From contig CAZMXI010000038.1 of assembly GCA_964570205.1 (NCBI GenBank), positions 1-31,625 on the forward strand: a stretch of 31,625 bases of DNA. The letters run 5' to 3'. Each line of letters starts with the position of its first letter. Position 1 is the stretch's first letter. The notes under the pieces are model-generated. The model was not told where the DNA came from. It was given only the letters and a program-made list of their open reading frames with translations, and made no database searches. The stretch comes from CAZMXI01 sp964570205. Its GTDB lineage: Bacteria > Planctomycetota > Phycisphaerae > Tepidisphaerales > Tepidisphaeraceae. The translations under genes were made by a program, and so were the position numbers. Positions 17,048 to 23,798 of this stretch are shown piece after piece.

Positions 17048-18247
17048 TTACGCCGCCGCCTTCGCCGCCTGTTCCGCCCCGCCGGCTTGGGGAATCATCC
17101 GCTCGACGTCCAGCCCCTCCAAGGCGCGAATCGTCAGCGATGTCTCGTTCCGCAGCGCAATCGGCTCGCCGCACAACGTCCAGTGGTCTTCGCCCAGCCG
17201 CTTGATCACCGGCGCATACGGGTCGCTCATGTCCACCCGGGTCACCACCGCCAGAGAACCGTCCGAAAGCGTCACCCGGCTGCCCGGCGGAAACGGCGGG
17301 ATGATCGTCGGCAGCATGTCCAGGATGTGCGGATCCAGTTCCTGCGATCCGGTTGTCCGCATCAGGTGCAGAACTTCAATCGGCGAGCGACGCCGCCCGT
17401 CTTCCGCGATGCTGAACCGGTCATACTGGTCCGCCACCAGCAGGATTCGCCCGAACACATGGATGTCCTGCGCCTTCAGCGTGTGCGGCTCGCCGCCGGG
17501 GCGAGATAACCTCGGATACCCGCTGCCGTCGAAATGCTGGTGGTGCTGGGAAACCGCGGCCGCCGCCGACGCCTCCACGCCCCGGCAGATCATGTCGTGC
17601 GAGATCTTCGGATGCGCCTCCCACAGGGCGCGATCCTCGGGTTTCTCAGGCGGATGGATGCCCGTGTGCTGCCGCAGATGCTCAGGCAGCTTGCACTTGC
17701 CGATGTCGTGAAGCATGCCCGCCACACCAAGGTTGATCACCTCGCGCGCATGCCGCGGCGGCAACCGGCTTCTTTGGCTGATGAGATACTGCTCCAGACG
17801 AATCCCGATCGTCACCGAAAGCTGCGCCACCGTCGTCGCGTGCGCCACCTCGTCCGACCCCAGCCGGGCGCACAACACATCCATGTACATTGGATGCTCG
17901 CCCTGCTGAAGCAGCGTGATGACCATGTCGCGCGTGGCGGCGTAGTAGTCGGGGTAGGTGACCGTCGGCCGGGCGACCCGCTGCACCGCCATGATCGTGT
18001 TCTTGATGTGACTGTAGATCACCTGCCTCGCCGGGCTCAGGTGCGCCATCAGGTGCCGGTCCAGGTCGGCCAGGTCCGGGTAGTCAACATAGACGTAAGG
18101 AACCCCCAGGGACTTCAGCCTGCCGATGACCGCATCCGTCAGGATGAACCCCGGCTTGAGCAATTCCTGGTCGGGCTGTTCGGGATGCGAAACCGTCATG
18201 ACCAGCTTCATGCCGGCCTTGGTTTCCTCAATAGGCAGAATCAGCAT
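17048..18247 (-). CDS. HD-GYP domain cyclic-di-GMP phosphodiesterase
   Basis: About 399 residues from ATG 18247, chosen because GGAG lies 6 nt upstream and MLILPIEETKAGMKLVMTVS matches the usual N-terminal module of such proteins. An ATG at 18328 would add 27 residues. The HD-GYP domain has GVAGMLHDIGKCKLPEHL (HD metal pair), HPKISHDMI, VSQHHQHFDGSGYP (the GYP signature) and FGRILLVADQYDR, so the metal ligands and catalytic Lys look intact. It should hydrolyse c-di-GMP to lower its level. The C-terminal ~90 residues (FPPGSRVTLSDGSLAVVTRV) are a small beta domain common in this group. It forms a two-gene unit with the FliN-like gene, linking c-di-GMP to motility. It is divergent from the membrane-protein gene at 18392. 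Confidence 0.93.
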   Translation of the reverse strand: MLILPIEETKAGMKLVMTVSHPEQPDQELLKPGFILTDAVIGRLKSLGVPYVYVDYPDLADLDRHLMAHLSPARQVIYSHIKNTIMAVQRVARPTVTYPDYYAATRDMVITLLQQGEHPMYMDVLCARLGSDEVAHATTVAQLSVTIGIRLEQYLISQRSRLPPRHAREVINLGVAGMLHDIGKCKLPEHLRQHTGIHPPEKPEDRALWEAHPKISHDMICRGVEASAAAAVSQHHQHFDGSGYPRLSRPGGEPHTLKAQDIHVFGRILLVADQYDRFSIAEDGRRRSPIEVLHLMRTTGSQELDPHILDMLPTIIPPFPPGSRVTLSDGSLAVVTRVDMSDPYAPVIKRLGEDHWTLCGEPIALRNETSLTIRALEGLDVERMIPQAGGAEQAAKAAA

Positions 18248-18391
18248 CTCGCTCTCCAGCGCCTCCGACCACGTCAGACATCTTCTGCCATCTGCATCGG
18301 CACATATGAGCTGCCCCTTTTCCGTCATGGCGGTCTGATAAGTCCGTGGATCCTGTATTCACTGGCGTGCCTTGAGTATCCTGTGGCAAAT

Positions 18392-19048
18392 ATGGTCCGG
18401 ACGCCCGAAAACCTCGCGGTTGGCGCGGGCCCGTCGCCTTTGTCGCACTTTGGCACGGTGGCGGTCTGGCTGGCGGTCCAGATGCTGACGCTGCTCCTGC
18501 CGATCTTCCAGATCCGGCTCGCCGATCAATACCCTCGCCCGGCCGAGAGCCTGGCGCTTGCCCAGATGCTGTGCGTTGACGTGGCGATGTCGGCCATGCT
18601 GATGCCCATCCTGTTTCGGACCCCCGGCAGCACCCTGATCACCGTCGCGTGCGCCTGGCCTTTTCTTCAACTCGCGGCGACCTTCTCCGCAGCGCCCCAC
18701 GCCAGAGCCTTCGCGGCAGGACTGTATCTCACCGGCTGGCTGCTCGTGCTGGGCGGTTGGAGCTGGTTGCTGCGGTCCGATGTGCGACGCATAATCGCGT
18801 CGGCCGTTGCATCAGCCCTGGCGCTAGGCGGTCCCTTGTTGTGGTACCTGAAATCGGAGTTCGCAACCGAGCTGCCCATGGCGGCTTGGATGACGCAGGG
18901 CCTTGCCGGGCCGATCATGGGGGCGCTGGCCGTGCTTCAACGACAAAATGCCGCGCAAACCTGGCTGTTGATGGAAATCAGCCTCGTTGCCACAGCCCTG
19001 ATCTGCGGCGTGACATGGGTCCTGCGCGCACGCGGAAAATCAGCTTGA
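18392..19048 (+). CDS. Membrane protein of unknown function
   Basis: 218 residues starting MVRTPENLAVGAGPSPLSHF. About six hydrophobic helices are visible, including VAVWLAVQMLTLLLPIFQI, AQMLCVDVAMSAMLMPILF, LITVACAWPFLQLAA, LYLTGWLLVLGGWSWLL, VASALALGGPLLWYL and LMEISLVATALICGVTWVL. No motif identifies a family. The start has no good Shine-Dalgarno, and the open frame extends far upstream in the antisense of the HD-GYP gene without coding character. It is about 220 bp upstream of mraZ and could be co-transcribed, but the mraZ promoter candidate lies between them. Confidence 0.75.
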   Translation: MVRTPENLAVGAGPSPLSHFGTVAVWLAVQMLTLLLPIFQIRLADQYPRPAESLALAQMLCVDVAMSAMLMPILFRTPGSTLITVACAWPFLQLAATFSAAPHARAFAAGLYLTGWLLVLGGWSWLLRSDVRRIIASAVASALALGGPLLWYLKSEFATELPMAAWMTQGLAGPIMGALAVLQRQNAAQTWLLMEISLVATALICGVTWVLRARGKSA

Positions 19049-19098
19049 AAATCGAGTATTCAGGGGGGCTGGCCGGGCAGATTCTAACTCGCGCCAAC

Positions 19099-19118
19099 TT
19101 ATCCACCAACCATCCACA
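19099..19118 (+). promoter_or_regulatory. Two tandem DnaA-box-like sites upstream of mraZ
   Basis: TTATCCACC (19099-19107) matches the DnaA box TTATCCACA at 8/9 and CCATCCACA (19110-19118) at 7/9. Both have the same orientation and start 11 bp apart, about one helical turn. They lie about 95 bp upstream of the mraZ promoter candidate. They could link cell-division gene expression to DnaA, but two sites can arise by chance. Confidence 0.4.
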
Positions 19119-19212
19119 GAATTCGCCGGCATCCGGAAGTGTTGCGCGCAAAGGTATTTCGGCACAAGGGCGCATTCGTCTTGAACTAAAGTGGGTAGAA
19201 ATCCTTTTTCTG

Positions 19213-19241
19213 TTGCCCATAATGTGGAATTGTGGTACAAC
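19213..19241 (+). promoter_or_regulatory. mraZ promoter with possible MraZ-type GTGG repeats
   Basis: TTGCCC (19213-19218) and TACAAC (19236-19241) are 17 bp apart. GTGGA (19224) and GTGGT (19232), and a GTGGG at 19191, resemble the GTGGG/TGGG boxes MraZ binds in autoregulation, but their spacing (8 bp and 33 bp) is not the usual 10-bp period. Start of transcription would be near 19248. Confidence 0.4.
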
Positions 19242-19271
19242 ATCCTTGCTCGCTGACTGGACAGTTTCACT

Positions 19272-19736
19272 TTGGCTTTGCTCTTCGGCAATTACGACGT
19301 GTCGATCGACGGCAAGAACCGCATGCCGGTCCCCGCGGACATTCGCCGAGCGATCGACGTTGAGCAGGATGGAGCTGCCTTCTTCGTGGTGCCAGGAGCG
19401 AATAAGCGACCGTGGCTGTATCCGGACAAGTACTACAAAACACTGGCGGCGCAGAGGCCGGTCGGCCTGACCCCCAGCGAATCGGAATTGGCGTATGGGC
19501 ATCTCAACTTCAGTCTCGCCTGCCTCATCGAGCCCGATGGCCAGGGGCGCGTGCTGCTGCCTGAGAAGACCATCCGCAAAGCCGGTCTGACCAAGGAAGT
19601 GACGGTCGTCGGAAATCAGGACCATCTGGAGATCTGGTCCAGGGAAGACTGGGCCGCTCGCGAGAGAGAACTAGAGGAAAAACGTGCCGAGATCGTCTGC
19701 GAGGGCAAGACGCAACGGCCGGCGCGCATGGGATGA
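19272..19736 (+). CDS. mraZ: MraZ, transcriptional regulator of the division/cell-wall cluster
   Basis: 154 residues from a TTG codon (19272); a second TTG at 19278 would give LFGNYDVSIDGKNRMPVP at the N-terminus, closer to the family start. No ATG or Shine-Dalgarno is available. Both AbrB-like swapped-hairpin repeats keep their DxxxR motif: DGKNR (13-17) and DGQGR (89-93). The C-terminal ~20 residues (EELEEKRAEIVCEGKTQ region) are a charged helical tail. MraZ forms a DNA-binding ring and usually represses its own dcw operon. Position first in the cluster, ahead of rsmH, is canonical, but here ~680 bp of non-coding sequence separates the two. Confidence 0.95.
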   Translation: MALLFGNYDVSIDGKNRMPVPADIRRAIDVEQDGAAFFVVPGANKRPWLYPDKYYKTLAAQRPVGLTPSESELAYGHLNFSLACLIEPDGQGRVLLPEKTIRKAGLTKEVTVVGNQDHLEIWSREDWAARERELEEKRAEIVCEGKTQRPARMG

Positions 19737-19930
19737 TCAGGGCTTATTTGGGTAACGGGCGCCTCGCGGCGCGCGAGGATGGGTCGCGAGGACATTTCTG
19801 AGGATTGGAGAGACGCAGGACATGTCCATACCAGGGAAGGATGGCTTGTCACAGAACAACTGAGGCGGTCAGGCAAGCAGGCATATCGGCCTGGGCAATT
19901 GCCCTCTTACCATGCCGCAACCAGAAAGAC

Positions 19931-20072
19931 TGAAGCCGCGCCACGGATGGCGCGGCCTCAGGAAAGTCACGCTCAAGCACGGAGGCTTGAGCCGATCGCA
20001 GGGGTGCCGTCTTCACGGAGGAAGCTCCGGCACCTCGACACGCTCGAAACCGCACGGATGCGGCGTCGAGCG
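19931..20072 (+). ncRNA. Candidate CsrA/RsmA-sponge RNA: four hairpins with ACGGA(T/G) hexaloops
   Basis: Four consecutive hairpins each expose the same loop. H1: GCCGCGCC/GGCGCGGC, loop ACGGAT at 19943-19948. H2: GCTCAAGC/GCTTGAGC, loop ACGGAG at 19979-19984. H3: inner CTTC/GAAG on outer GGTGCCG/CGGCACC, loop ACGGAG at 20015-20020. H4: inner CCGC/GCGG on outer CGCTCGA/TCGAGCG, loop ACGGAT at 20054-20059. All stems are perfect and unrelated in sequence, while the loops are conserved. ANGGAN in a hexaloop is the established binding element of CsrA/RsmA/RsmE, and several in a row define CsrB/RsmZ-type RNAs that titrate CsrA. The loops read GGA only on the plus strand, the direction of mraZ and rsmH. 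It could be a free sRNA or part of the mraZ-rsmH transcript. Boundaries are uncertain; no csrA gene is in the window. Confidence 0.65.
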
Positions 20073-20387
20073 GACCGTAAAACCAACCGGTACGCAGAGC
20101 CGTCTCATGGACGGGGCCCTCGCCTGGGATTCGAGGGGGCAGGACGCCCGACTCTGCTTGCCGGCCATCTCGAGCGAGGTGCCGCATCGGGCGCCAGGGT
20201 CGCTCGGGTATGTAATCGGTCAGAGCCGGTCTGCATGTTTGGCTTTTCCGGCAATGCCGGACGCCGCCATTCCAACAATGCGGCCGCCATCAGCCGCAGC
20301 AAGCCCAACGAACGTTCTACCAAACACCATCCTAAATTATACAGTAGCACACCATTGGGCCTGTTGGCAACTACAAATCCAGACAGT

Positions 20388-20396
20388 TGATATACT
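20388..20396 (+). promoter_or_regulatory. Extended -10 promoter of rsmH
   Basis: TGATATACT is an extended -10 element (TGn before TATACT, 5/6). No -35 match at 17 bp. The predicted start near 20403 leaves a leader of only about 17 nt before rsmH with no Shine-Dalgarno. Confidence 0.45.
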
Positions 20397-20419
20397 CGTG
20401 GAGTTAGGCTGATCCTCCT

Positions 20420-21325
20420 ATGATGGACATTCCCCCGACCGGTCACGAACCCGTCCTGATGAACGAGGTGTTGTCGTGCCTCAAGCCAGTGCCAGGCGAG
20501 GTCTTCGTTGACTGCACGCTGGGGCGGGCGGGGCATGCCTTGGCCGTGGCGGCCGAATTAGGACCAAAAGGGTTGCTTATCGGCCTGGACGCCGACCCGC
20601 GCAACCTCGACTACGCCCGGCGGCGACTGGACGCGGCCGGCTGCCCGGTGCGGTTGTTTCATGCTAACTTCGCCGAACTGCCCGATGTGCTGTCTCATGC
20701 CGGGATTGAGTCGGTGGACGGCATTCTGGCTGACCTCGGAATCAGCACCAATCAACTCCTGGATGATGCGTACGGCATGTCGTTCTCGCAGGACATGCCG
20801 CTGGACATGCGGATCGACCCGCGAATCCGGCAATCGGCGGCCGATATCGTGAGAACGATGCGTGAGCAGGACCTGGCGGACCTGTTTTATGGGCTGGCCC
20901 AGGAACGATACTCGCGCCGGATTGCCAGAAAGATTGTGGAAGCACGCCGCCTTTCGCCGATTCAAACTACGGCGAGACTGGCGGACCTTGTTCGTTCGGC
21001 CATTCCTCGTCGGGGCGGAGCCCCGGAGAAGATCGACCCAGCCACCCGCACATTCCTGGCGTTACGGATGAAGGTGAACCAGGAGCTGGAGAACCTGAGG
21101 TCGCTGCTGGACAGCGCCCCGGGGATTCTGAAGCAGGGTGGCCGCGTGGCTGTGATCAGCTTCCAGTCGATGGAAGATCGACTGGTGAAGCAGGCGTTTC
21201 GGTCGGCGGAGCAGGCCGGGGACTTTCGGGTCCTGACCAAGAAGCCGCTGGTTCCCACCGAGGCCGAAGCGTCGCGCAATCCGCGCAGCCGGTCGGCCAA
21301 ACTCCGGGCCGCTCAACGAAGCTGA
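20420..21325 (+). CDS. rsmH: 16S rRNA (cytosine1402-N4)-methyltransferase RsmH (MraW)
   Basis: 301 residues, normal for the family. It methylates N4 of C1402 in the ribosomal P site using SAM. Signatures: GHEPVLMNEVLSCL (8-21), SAM loop VDCTLGRAGHA (30-40; the usual GGGGH is here GRAGH), GLDADPRNLDYARRRL, ADLGISTNQLLDDAYGMSFS, LDMRID, TRTFLALRMKVNQELENL, VISFQSMEDRLVKQAFR and the C-terminal TKKPLVPTEAEASRNPRSRS. Two ATG codons occur in a row (20420, 20423). Directly before the start is CCTCC, the reverse of a Shine-Dalgarno, so initiation is probably SD-independent. It is followed by the LysM gene 60 bp on, same strand. Confidence 0.97.
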   Translation: MMDIPPTGHEPVLMNEVLSCLKPVPGEVFVDCTLGRAGHALAVAAELGPKGLLIGLDADPRNLDYARRRLDAAGCPVRLFHANFAELPDVLSHAGIESVDGILADLGISTNQLLDDAYGMSFSQDMPLDMRIDPRIRQSAADIVRTMREQDLADLFYGLAQERYSRRIARKIVEARRLSPIQTTARLADLVRSAIPRRGGAPEKIDPATRTFLALRMKVNQELENLRSLLDSAPGILKQGGRVAVISFQSMEDRLVKQAFRSAEQAGDFRVLTKKPLVPTEAEASRNPRSRSAKLRAAQRS

Positions 21326-21385
21326 GGTCGTTTGGAATCCAGGGCGGCGCCTGGCCGGGCTGGATTCCGGGCATCGGGAGTGGCC

Positions 21386-22270
21386 ATGACGCGTGAGACG
21401 AAAATCGGTTTGCTGGTGGGTCTGGCGTTCATCATCGTGGTGGGGATCCTCCTGTCAGAGCATTACGCCAGCGCGATGCGTCCACCCGACGCGGTGCTCA
21501 TGGGCACGGCCGAGAACGTGCGGGAGGGCGCTGCCACACCGGGCACGCGGCGTGAATACTCGCCTCCGCGAATTGAAGGCGTGGAACCGCGGCAACCGGT
21601 TGAGACGGACCCGATCCGCCGGCCGCAGGGCAATGTGCGGGTGCGTCCGCCGGCAGGCGAGGGCACCCGGATCGATGGCCGCGAGCACGCCCGGAATCCC
21701 GGAGCGGTTGAACCGAACAACGGCCAGAGCGGCGATGGCGGTATTTCGATCGAGCCGGTTCAGCCCGACGAGCGCGAGGCGCGCCGGCCAGAGAACGAAC
21801 TGCCGATGCAGCCCCAGAGGCAACACAAGGCCGAGAGCGGCGACACGATCTACAGGATGGCGATCAAGTACTACGGATCGGCCAGCCAGCAGAATATGCA
21901 GATGATCTTCGACGCCAATCCATCGCTGGGCGGCAAGGCCACGCGGGTACAAGTCGGCCATCTGTACGTCATCCCGCCGAAGGCGGGCGAGACGCCGGCA
22001 AACCCGGTGCGCATCCCCCCCACCGAGAATGGCGCGGTGGTGAATCGGCCGCCCGCAACGTCGCCGGATATCACTTCCGTCGCGGCGACAACTTACACGG
22101 CCAAACAAGGCGACAGCCTGTGGCGCATCGCCTCCGAGCAATGCGGCAGCGCCAGCCTGGCGACAGTGGCGAAGATCAGGGAACTGAACGCCGATGTGCT
22201 TCGCGGCGACCTGGTCAAGCCGGGCATGGTCCTGAAGCTGCCGCCCAAGGCGGTGGCGACGGCGAATTAG
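21386..22270 (+). CDS. Membrane-anchored protein with two LysM domains
   Basis: 294 residues from ATG 21386, fixed by GGGAG 5 nt upstream. A short cytoplasmic start (MTRETK) leads into one transmembrane helix (IGLLVGLAFIIVVGILLSEH, 6-25), then a ~115-residue linker rich in Pro, Arg and Glu. LysM 1 is about 147-197 (AESGDTIYRMAIKYYGSA, VGHLYVIPPK) and LysM 2 about 237-287 (AKQGDSLWRIASEQCGSA, VKPGMVLKLPPK). LysM binds N-acetylglucosamine in peptidoglycan. The topology puts the LysM pair in the periplasm. Its place between rsmH and an ftsL-like gene, where no gene normally sits, suggests a division or cell-wall role. No catalytic domain is present. Confidence 0.9.
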   Translation: MTRETKIGLLVGLAFIIVVGILLSEHYASAMRPPDAVLMGTAENVREGAATPGTRREYSPPRIEGVEPRQPVETDPIRRPQGNVRVRPPAGEGTRIDGREHARNPGAVEPNNGQSGDGGISIEPVQPDEREARRPENELPMQPQRQHKAESGDTIYRMAIKYYGSASQQNMQMIFDANPSLGGKATRVQVGHLYVIPPKAGETPANPVRIPPTENGAVVNRPPATSPDITSVAATTYTAKQGDSLWRIASEQCGSASLATVAKIRELNADVLRGDLVKPGMVLKLPPKAVATAN

Positions 22271-22309
22271 CAGACTGGCAGGTCATCGGCAACCCGGCCG
22301 AGGTGCAAT

Positions 22310-22612
22310 ATGTTGAAACTGATGCTGTGCCTAGTGTGCGGATTCGCCCTGGGCGTCACCACGCTGCAACTGCGACAGCAGGAGCTCGAGTTGAGGCACC
22401 TTTCGGCCGATTTCCAGGCGAAAATCGAGGCCCGGCAGGCAAAGCTGTGGCAGCAACAATGGCAGATCGCTTCATACACAGCGCCCAACGTAATCGCGAG
22501 AACGGTGGGTGGGACCATGGAACTGGCGCCGGATTCAGAGCTTCCCGCGACCGTAGCCGACTGGATCGGCCTCAACGCTGAGGCAACAACTGAGGTGAGC
22601 ACCCTGCGATAA
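22310..22612 (+). CDS. ftsL: FtsL-like division protein (small bitopic coiled-coil)
   Basis: 100 residues; GAGG lies about 6 nt before the ATG. A short hydrophobic N-terminus (MLKLMLCLVCGFALGVTTLQ) is followed by a charged helical stretch with coiled-coil character (LRQQELELRHLSADFQAKIE, ARQAKLWQQQWQIASYT), then APNVIARTVGG. Size, topology, heptad-like helix and place after rsmH are those of FtsL, which joins FtsB/FtsQ and activates FtsWI at the septum. FtsL sequences are poorly conserved, so the assignment rests mainly on synteny and topology. Unusually, a strong terminator follows instead of ftsI. Confidence 0.6.
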   Translation: MLKLMLCLVCGFALGVTTLQLRQQELELRHLSADFQAKIEARQAKLWQQQWQIASYTAPNVIARTVGGTMELAPDSELPATVADWIGLNAEATTEVSTLR

Positions 22613-22634
22613 CAGCGTTCGATCGGTCGATACG

Positions 22635-22668
22635 AAGCCCGGGGTTCGCATCCCGGGCTTTCTTGTTT
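22635..22668 (+). terminator. Rho-independent terminator ending the dcw segment
   Basis: AAGCCCGGG (22635-22643) pairs perfectly with CCCGGGCTT (22652-22660) around an 8-nt loop and is followed by TCTTGTTT. It lies 22 bp after the FtsL-like gene, so transcription ends there. Confidence 0.88.
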
Positions 22669-22673
22669 GGGTG

Positions 22674-22684
22674 NNNNNNNNNNN
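22674..22684. other. Assembly gap (11 Ns)
   Basis: Eleven undetermined bases. The sequence changes from the terminator to the interior of an open frame, so contigs were joined here and an unknown length may be missing. Confidence 0.99.
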
Positions 22685-22839
22685 CCCCCGAATGGTCACG
22701 CTGCAACCACACGTGGACCCACCCCACCGCTCAACAGGTCTCGCAGTTTGAGGCGGCATTGGTTGAGAACCAGTCCCGACTGAACGCGAGGCTGGCCAAC
22801 CAATTGCATGGGATTCTGGAACAGATTAAGCGGGAGTAG
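22685..22839 (+). CDS. C-terminal fragment of a gene cut by the assembly gap
   Basis: An open frame enters from the gap and stops at TAG 22837-22839. Its last residues (QQVSQFEAALVENQSRLNA, then RLANQLHGILEQIKRE) look like a real amphipathic helical C-terminus, and the frame has no start. Too short to assign a family. The convergent gene on the minus strand ends 25 bp away, consistent with this being a true gene end. Confidence 0.5.
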
Positions 22840-22864
22840 CCCATTCGGCTTGAGCCCCCCACCA

Positions 22865-23698
22865 CTATTCCCCGAATTCCGACGGCAAACCCCGGATGGG
22901 CCTGGACGGCGGCGGCGTAAACTGGCGGTACTGATCTTGCCAGGTCTGGCGGTCGGAATCGAGCATGGGGGTCGATACGGCATGGATCATCCGTTCGAGG
23001 CGCTCCGGATCGAGCGGCAGCGGGCGTAGGACGGCCGCGATGCCCGGCTCGGCGGCGATGAACGACAGGTCCATTTCCGCCGTGAAGGCCGGCGCGGGTT
23101 GCCAGGGCGGCAGGATGACGGGCGCGGCGATGAGCGCGGCGCCATTCTCCGCGGCGGTGCGGAGCAAGCCATAGGCGGCGGTCTGGTCGGCCAGACCATA
23201 AGGCAGGCATACCGCGTGTGCCGGGCTGTTTTCCACCATCCACTGGGCGCAAGCGAAATCGTCGGCATAGACGAAACTGGCATCGATCAGGCCGCGCTCG
23301 CGAAGCTGAATCACGCGGTGAAACGGCCGGCCGGACTTGGCGTCCGTGGGGCTCATCCCCTGGATCATCAGGGCGTGACACCGCCTCAGGCCGAGTTCAG
23401 CGAGGCGCTGCTGGAGCGGAACCACCGCCCTGCCCTGAAGCTGATCCACACGCAAACCGATTACCACAGACCACGCCGAGCCGATGAGTCCGAGCAATCG
23501 CGCGAGTTCGGATGCCTCGGCGGCCGAGAGGAAAGACGGGATGTAAATCCAGTCAGCACCGGCCGCAGCCGCCCGGGCAAGCACATCGCGGGCCTGGCGG
23601 CTGTCGACACAGGCGGGATTTGCCTGCCAGAGAATGGGCGCCATCGGCATGGGGAGCCGGGCTGACGCACGACGACGAAGGACCGCCTGTTGGTTCAC
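22865..23698 (-). CDS. Aldo/keto reductase-like TIM-barrel protein, probably degenerate active site
   Basis: 277 residues. The layout follows the second half of an aldo/keto reductase barrel: LRRCHALMIQGMSP, FHRVIQLRERGLIDASFVYA, AVCLPYGLADQTAAYGLLRT, AAENGAALIAAPVILPPW. The N-terminal part (ARAAAAGADWIYIPSFLSAA) fits the earlier barrel strands. I could not find the Asp-Tyr-Lys-His catalytic set, so it may not be an active reductase. The frame starts at GTG 23698; ATG 23650 is an alternative. A TATAAT box at 23704-23709 (minus strand) would start transcription at about the GTG itself, which favours leaderless GTG initiation or the downstream ATG. Divergent from the rhodanese operon. Confidence 0.65.
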   Translation of the reverse strand: MNQQAVLRRRASARLPMPMAPILWQANPACVDSRQARDVLARAAAAGADWIYIPSFLSAAEASELARLLGLIGSAWSVVIGLRVDQLQGRAVVPLQQRLAELGLRRCHALMIQGMSPTDAKSGRPFHRVIQLRERGLIDASFVYADDFACAQWMVENSPAHAVCLPYGLADQTAAYGLLRTAAENGAALIAAPVILPPWQPAPAFTAEMDLSFIAAEPGIAAVLRPLPLDPERLERMIHAVSTPMLDSDRQTWQDQYRQFTPPPSRPIRGLPSEFGE

Positions 23699-23743
23699 AT
23701 CCGATTATAGCGACACGAAAACGGGGGCATCAGCGGACCGTCC

Positions 23744-23786
23744 TTGACGAACGCGGCAGCACATGATAACATTACTACATAGTAAT
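23744..23786 (+). promoter_or_regulatory. Promoter overlapped by a palindromic operator for the rhodanese operon
   Basis: TTGACG (-35, 23744-23749) and TAACAT (-10, 23767-23772) are 17 bp apart. A perfect inverted repeat, ATTACTA (23771-23777) and TAGTAAT (23780-23786) with a 2-nt centre, overlaps the -10 and the expected start near 23779. A dimeric repressor bound there would block transcription. The site is AT-rich in a GC-rich genome. The regulator is not encoded nearby; ArsR-type sulfur-sensing repressors are candidates because of the genes controlled. Confidence 0.65.
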
Positions 23787-23798
23787 AAAGGAATAGTT

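Larger units (their letters stand above)
19737..20419 (+). other. Structured non-coding interval between mraZ and rsmH
   Basis: 683 bp without a credible protein gene; the frames crossing it are Arg/Ser/His-rich and family-less. It is dense with inverted repeats. Before the four GGA hairpins are CCTCGCG/CGCGAGG near 19762-19778 and an AAGGAT motif at 19837-19842. After them are CCGTC/GACGG around 20100-20114 with ATGGAC at 20107-20112, a GGGC-AGGAC-GCCC hairpin near 20140, a long CGAGCGA/TCGCTCG stem around 20171-20207, and TCCGGC/GCCGGA near 20248-20262. The transcript may therefore extend well beyond the four core hairpins. No RNase P, tmRNA, 6S or SRP RNA signature was found. Confidence 0.7.

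Noticed and set aside
15535..17205. 556-codon plus-strand frame
   Set aside because: Out-of-frame shadow of cca running on through the antisense of FliN; composed almost wholly of Ser/Pro/Ala/Arg.
18000..19271. Chromosome replication origin near the DnaA-like boxes
   Set aside because: Only two imperfect boxes, no AT-rich unwinding region and no dnaA, dnaN or gyrB nearby.
19760..20265. RNase P, tmRNA, 6S or SRP RNA between mraZ and rsmH
   Set aside because: The conserved cores (for RNase P GAGGAAAGTCC and ACAGAA...CCGGCTTA; for tmRNA the tRNA-like ends) are absent on both strands.
19779..20390. 203-codon plus-strand frame between mraZ and rsmH
   Set aside because: Composition is Arg/Ser/His-rich, and the stretch is explained by perfect hairpins with conserved loops, so it is better read as structured RNA.
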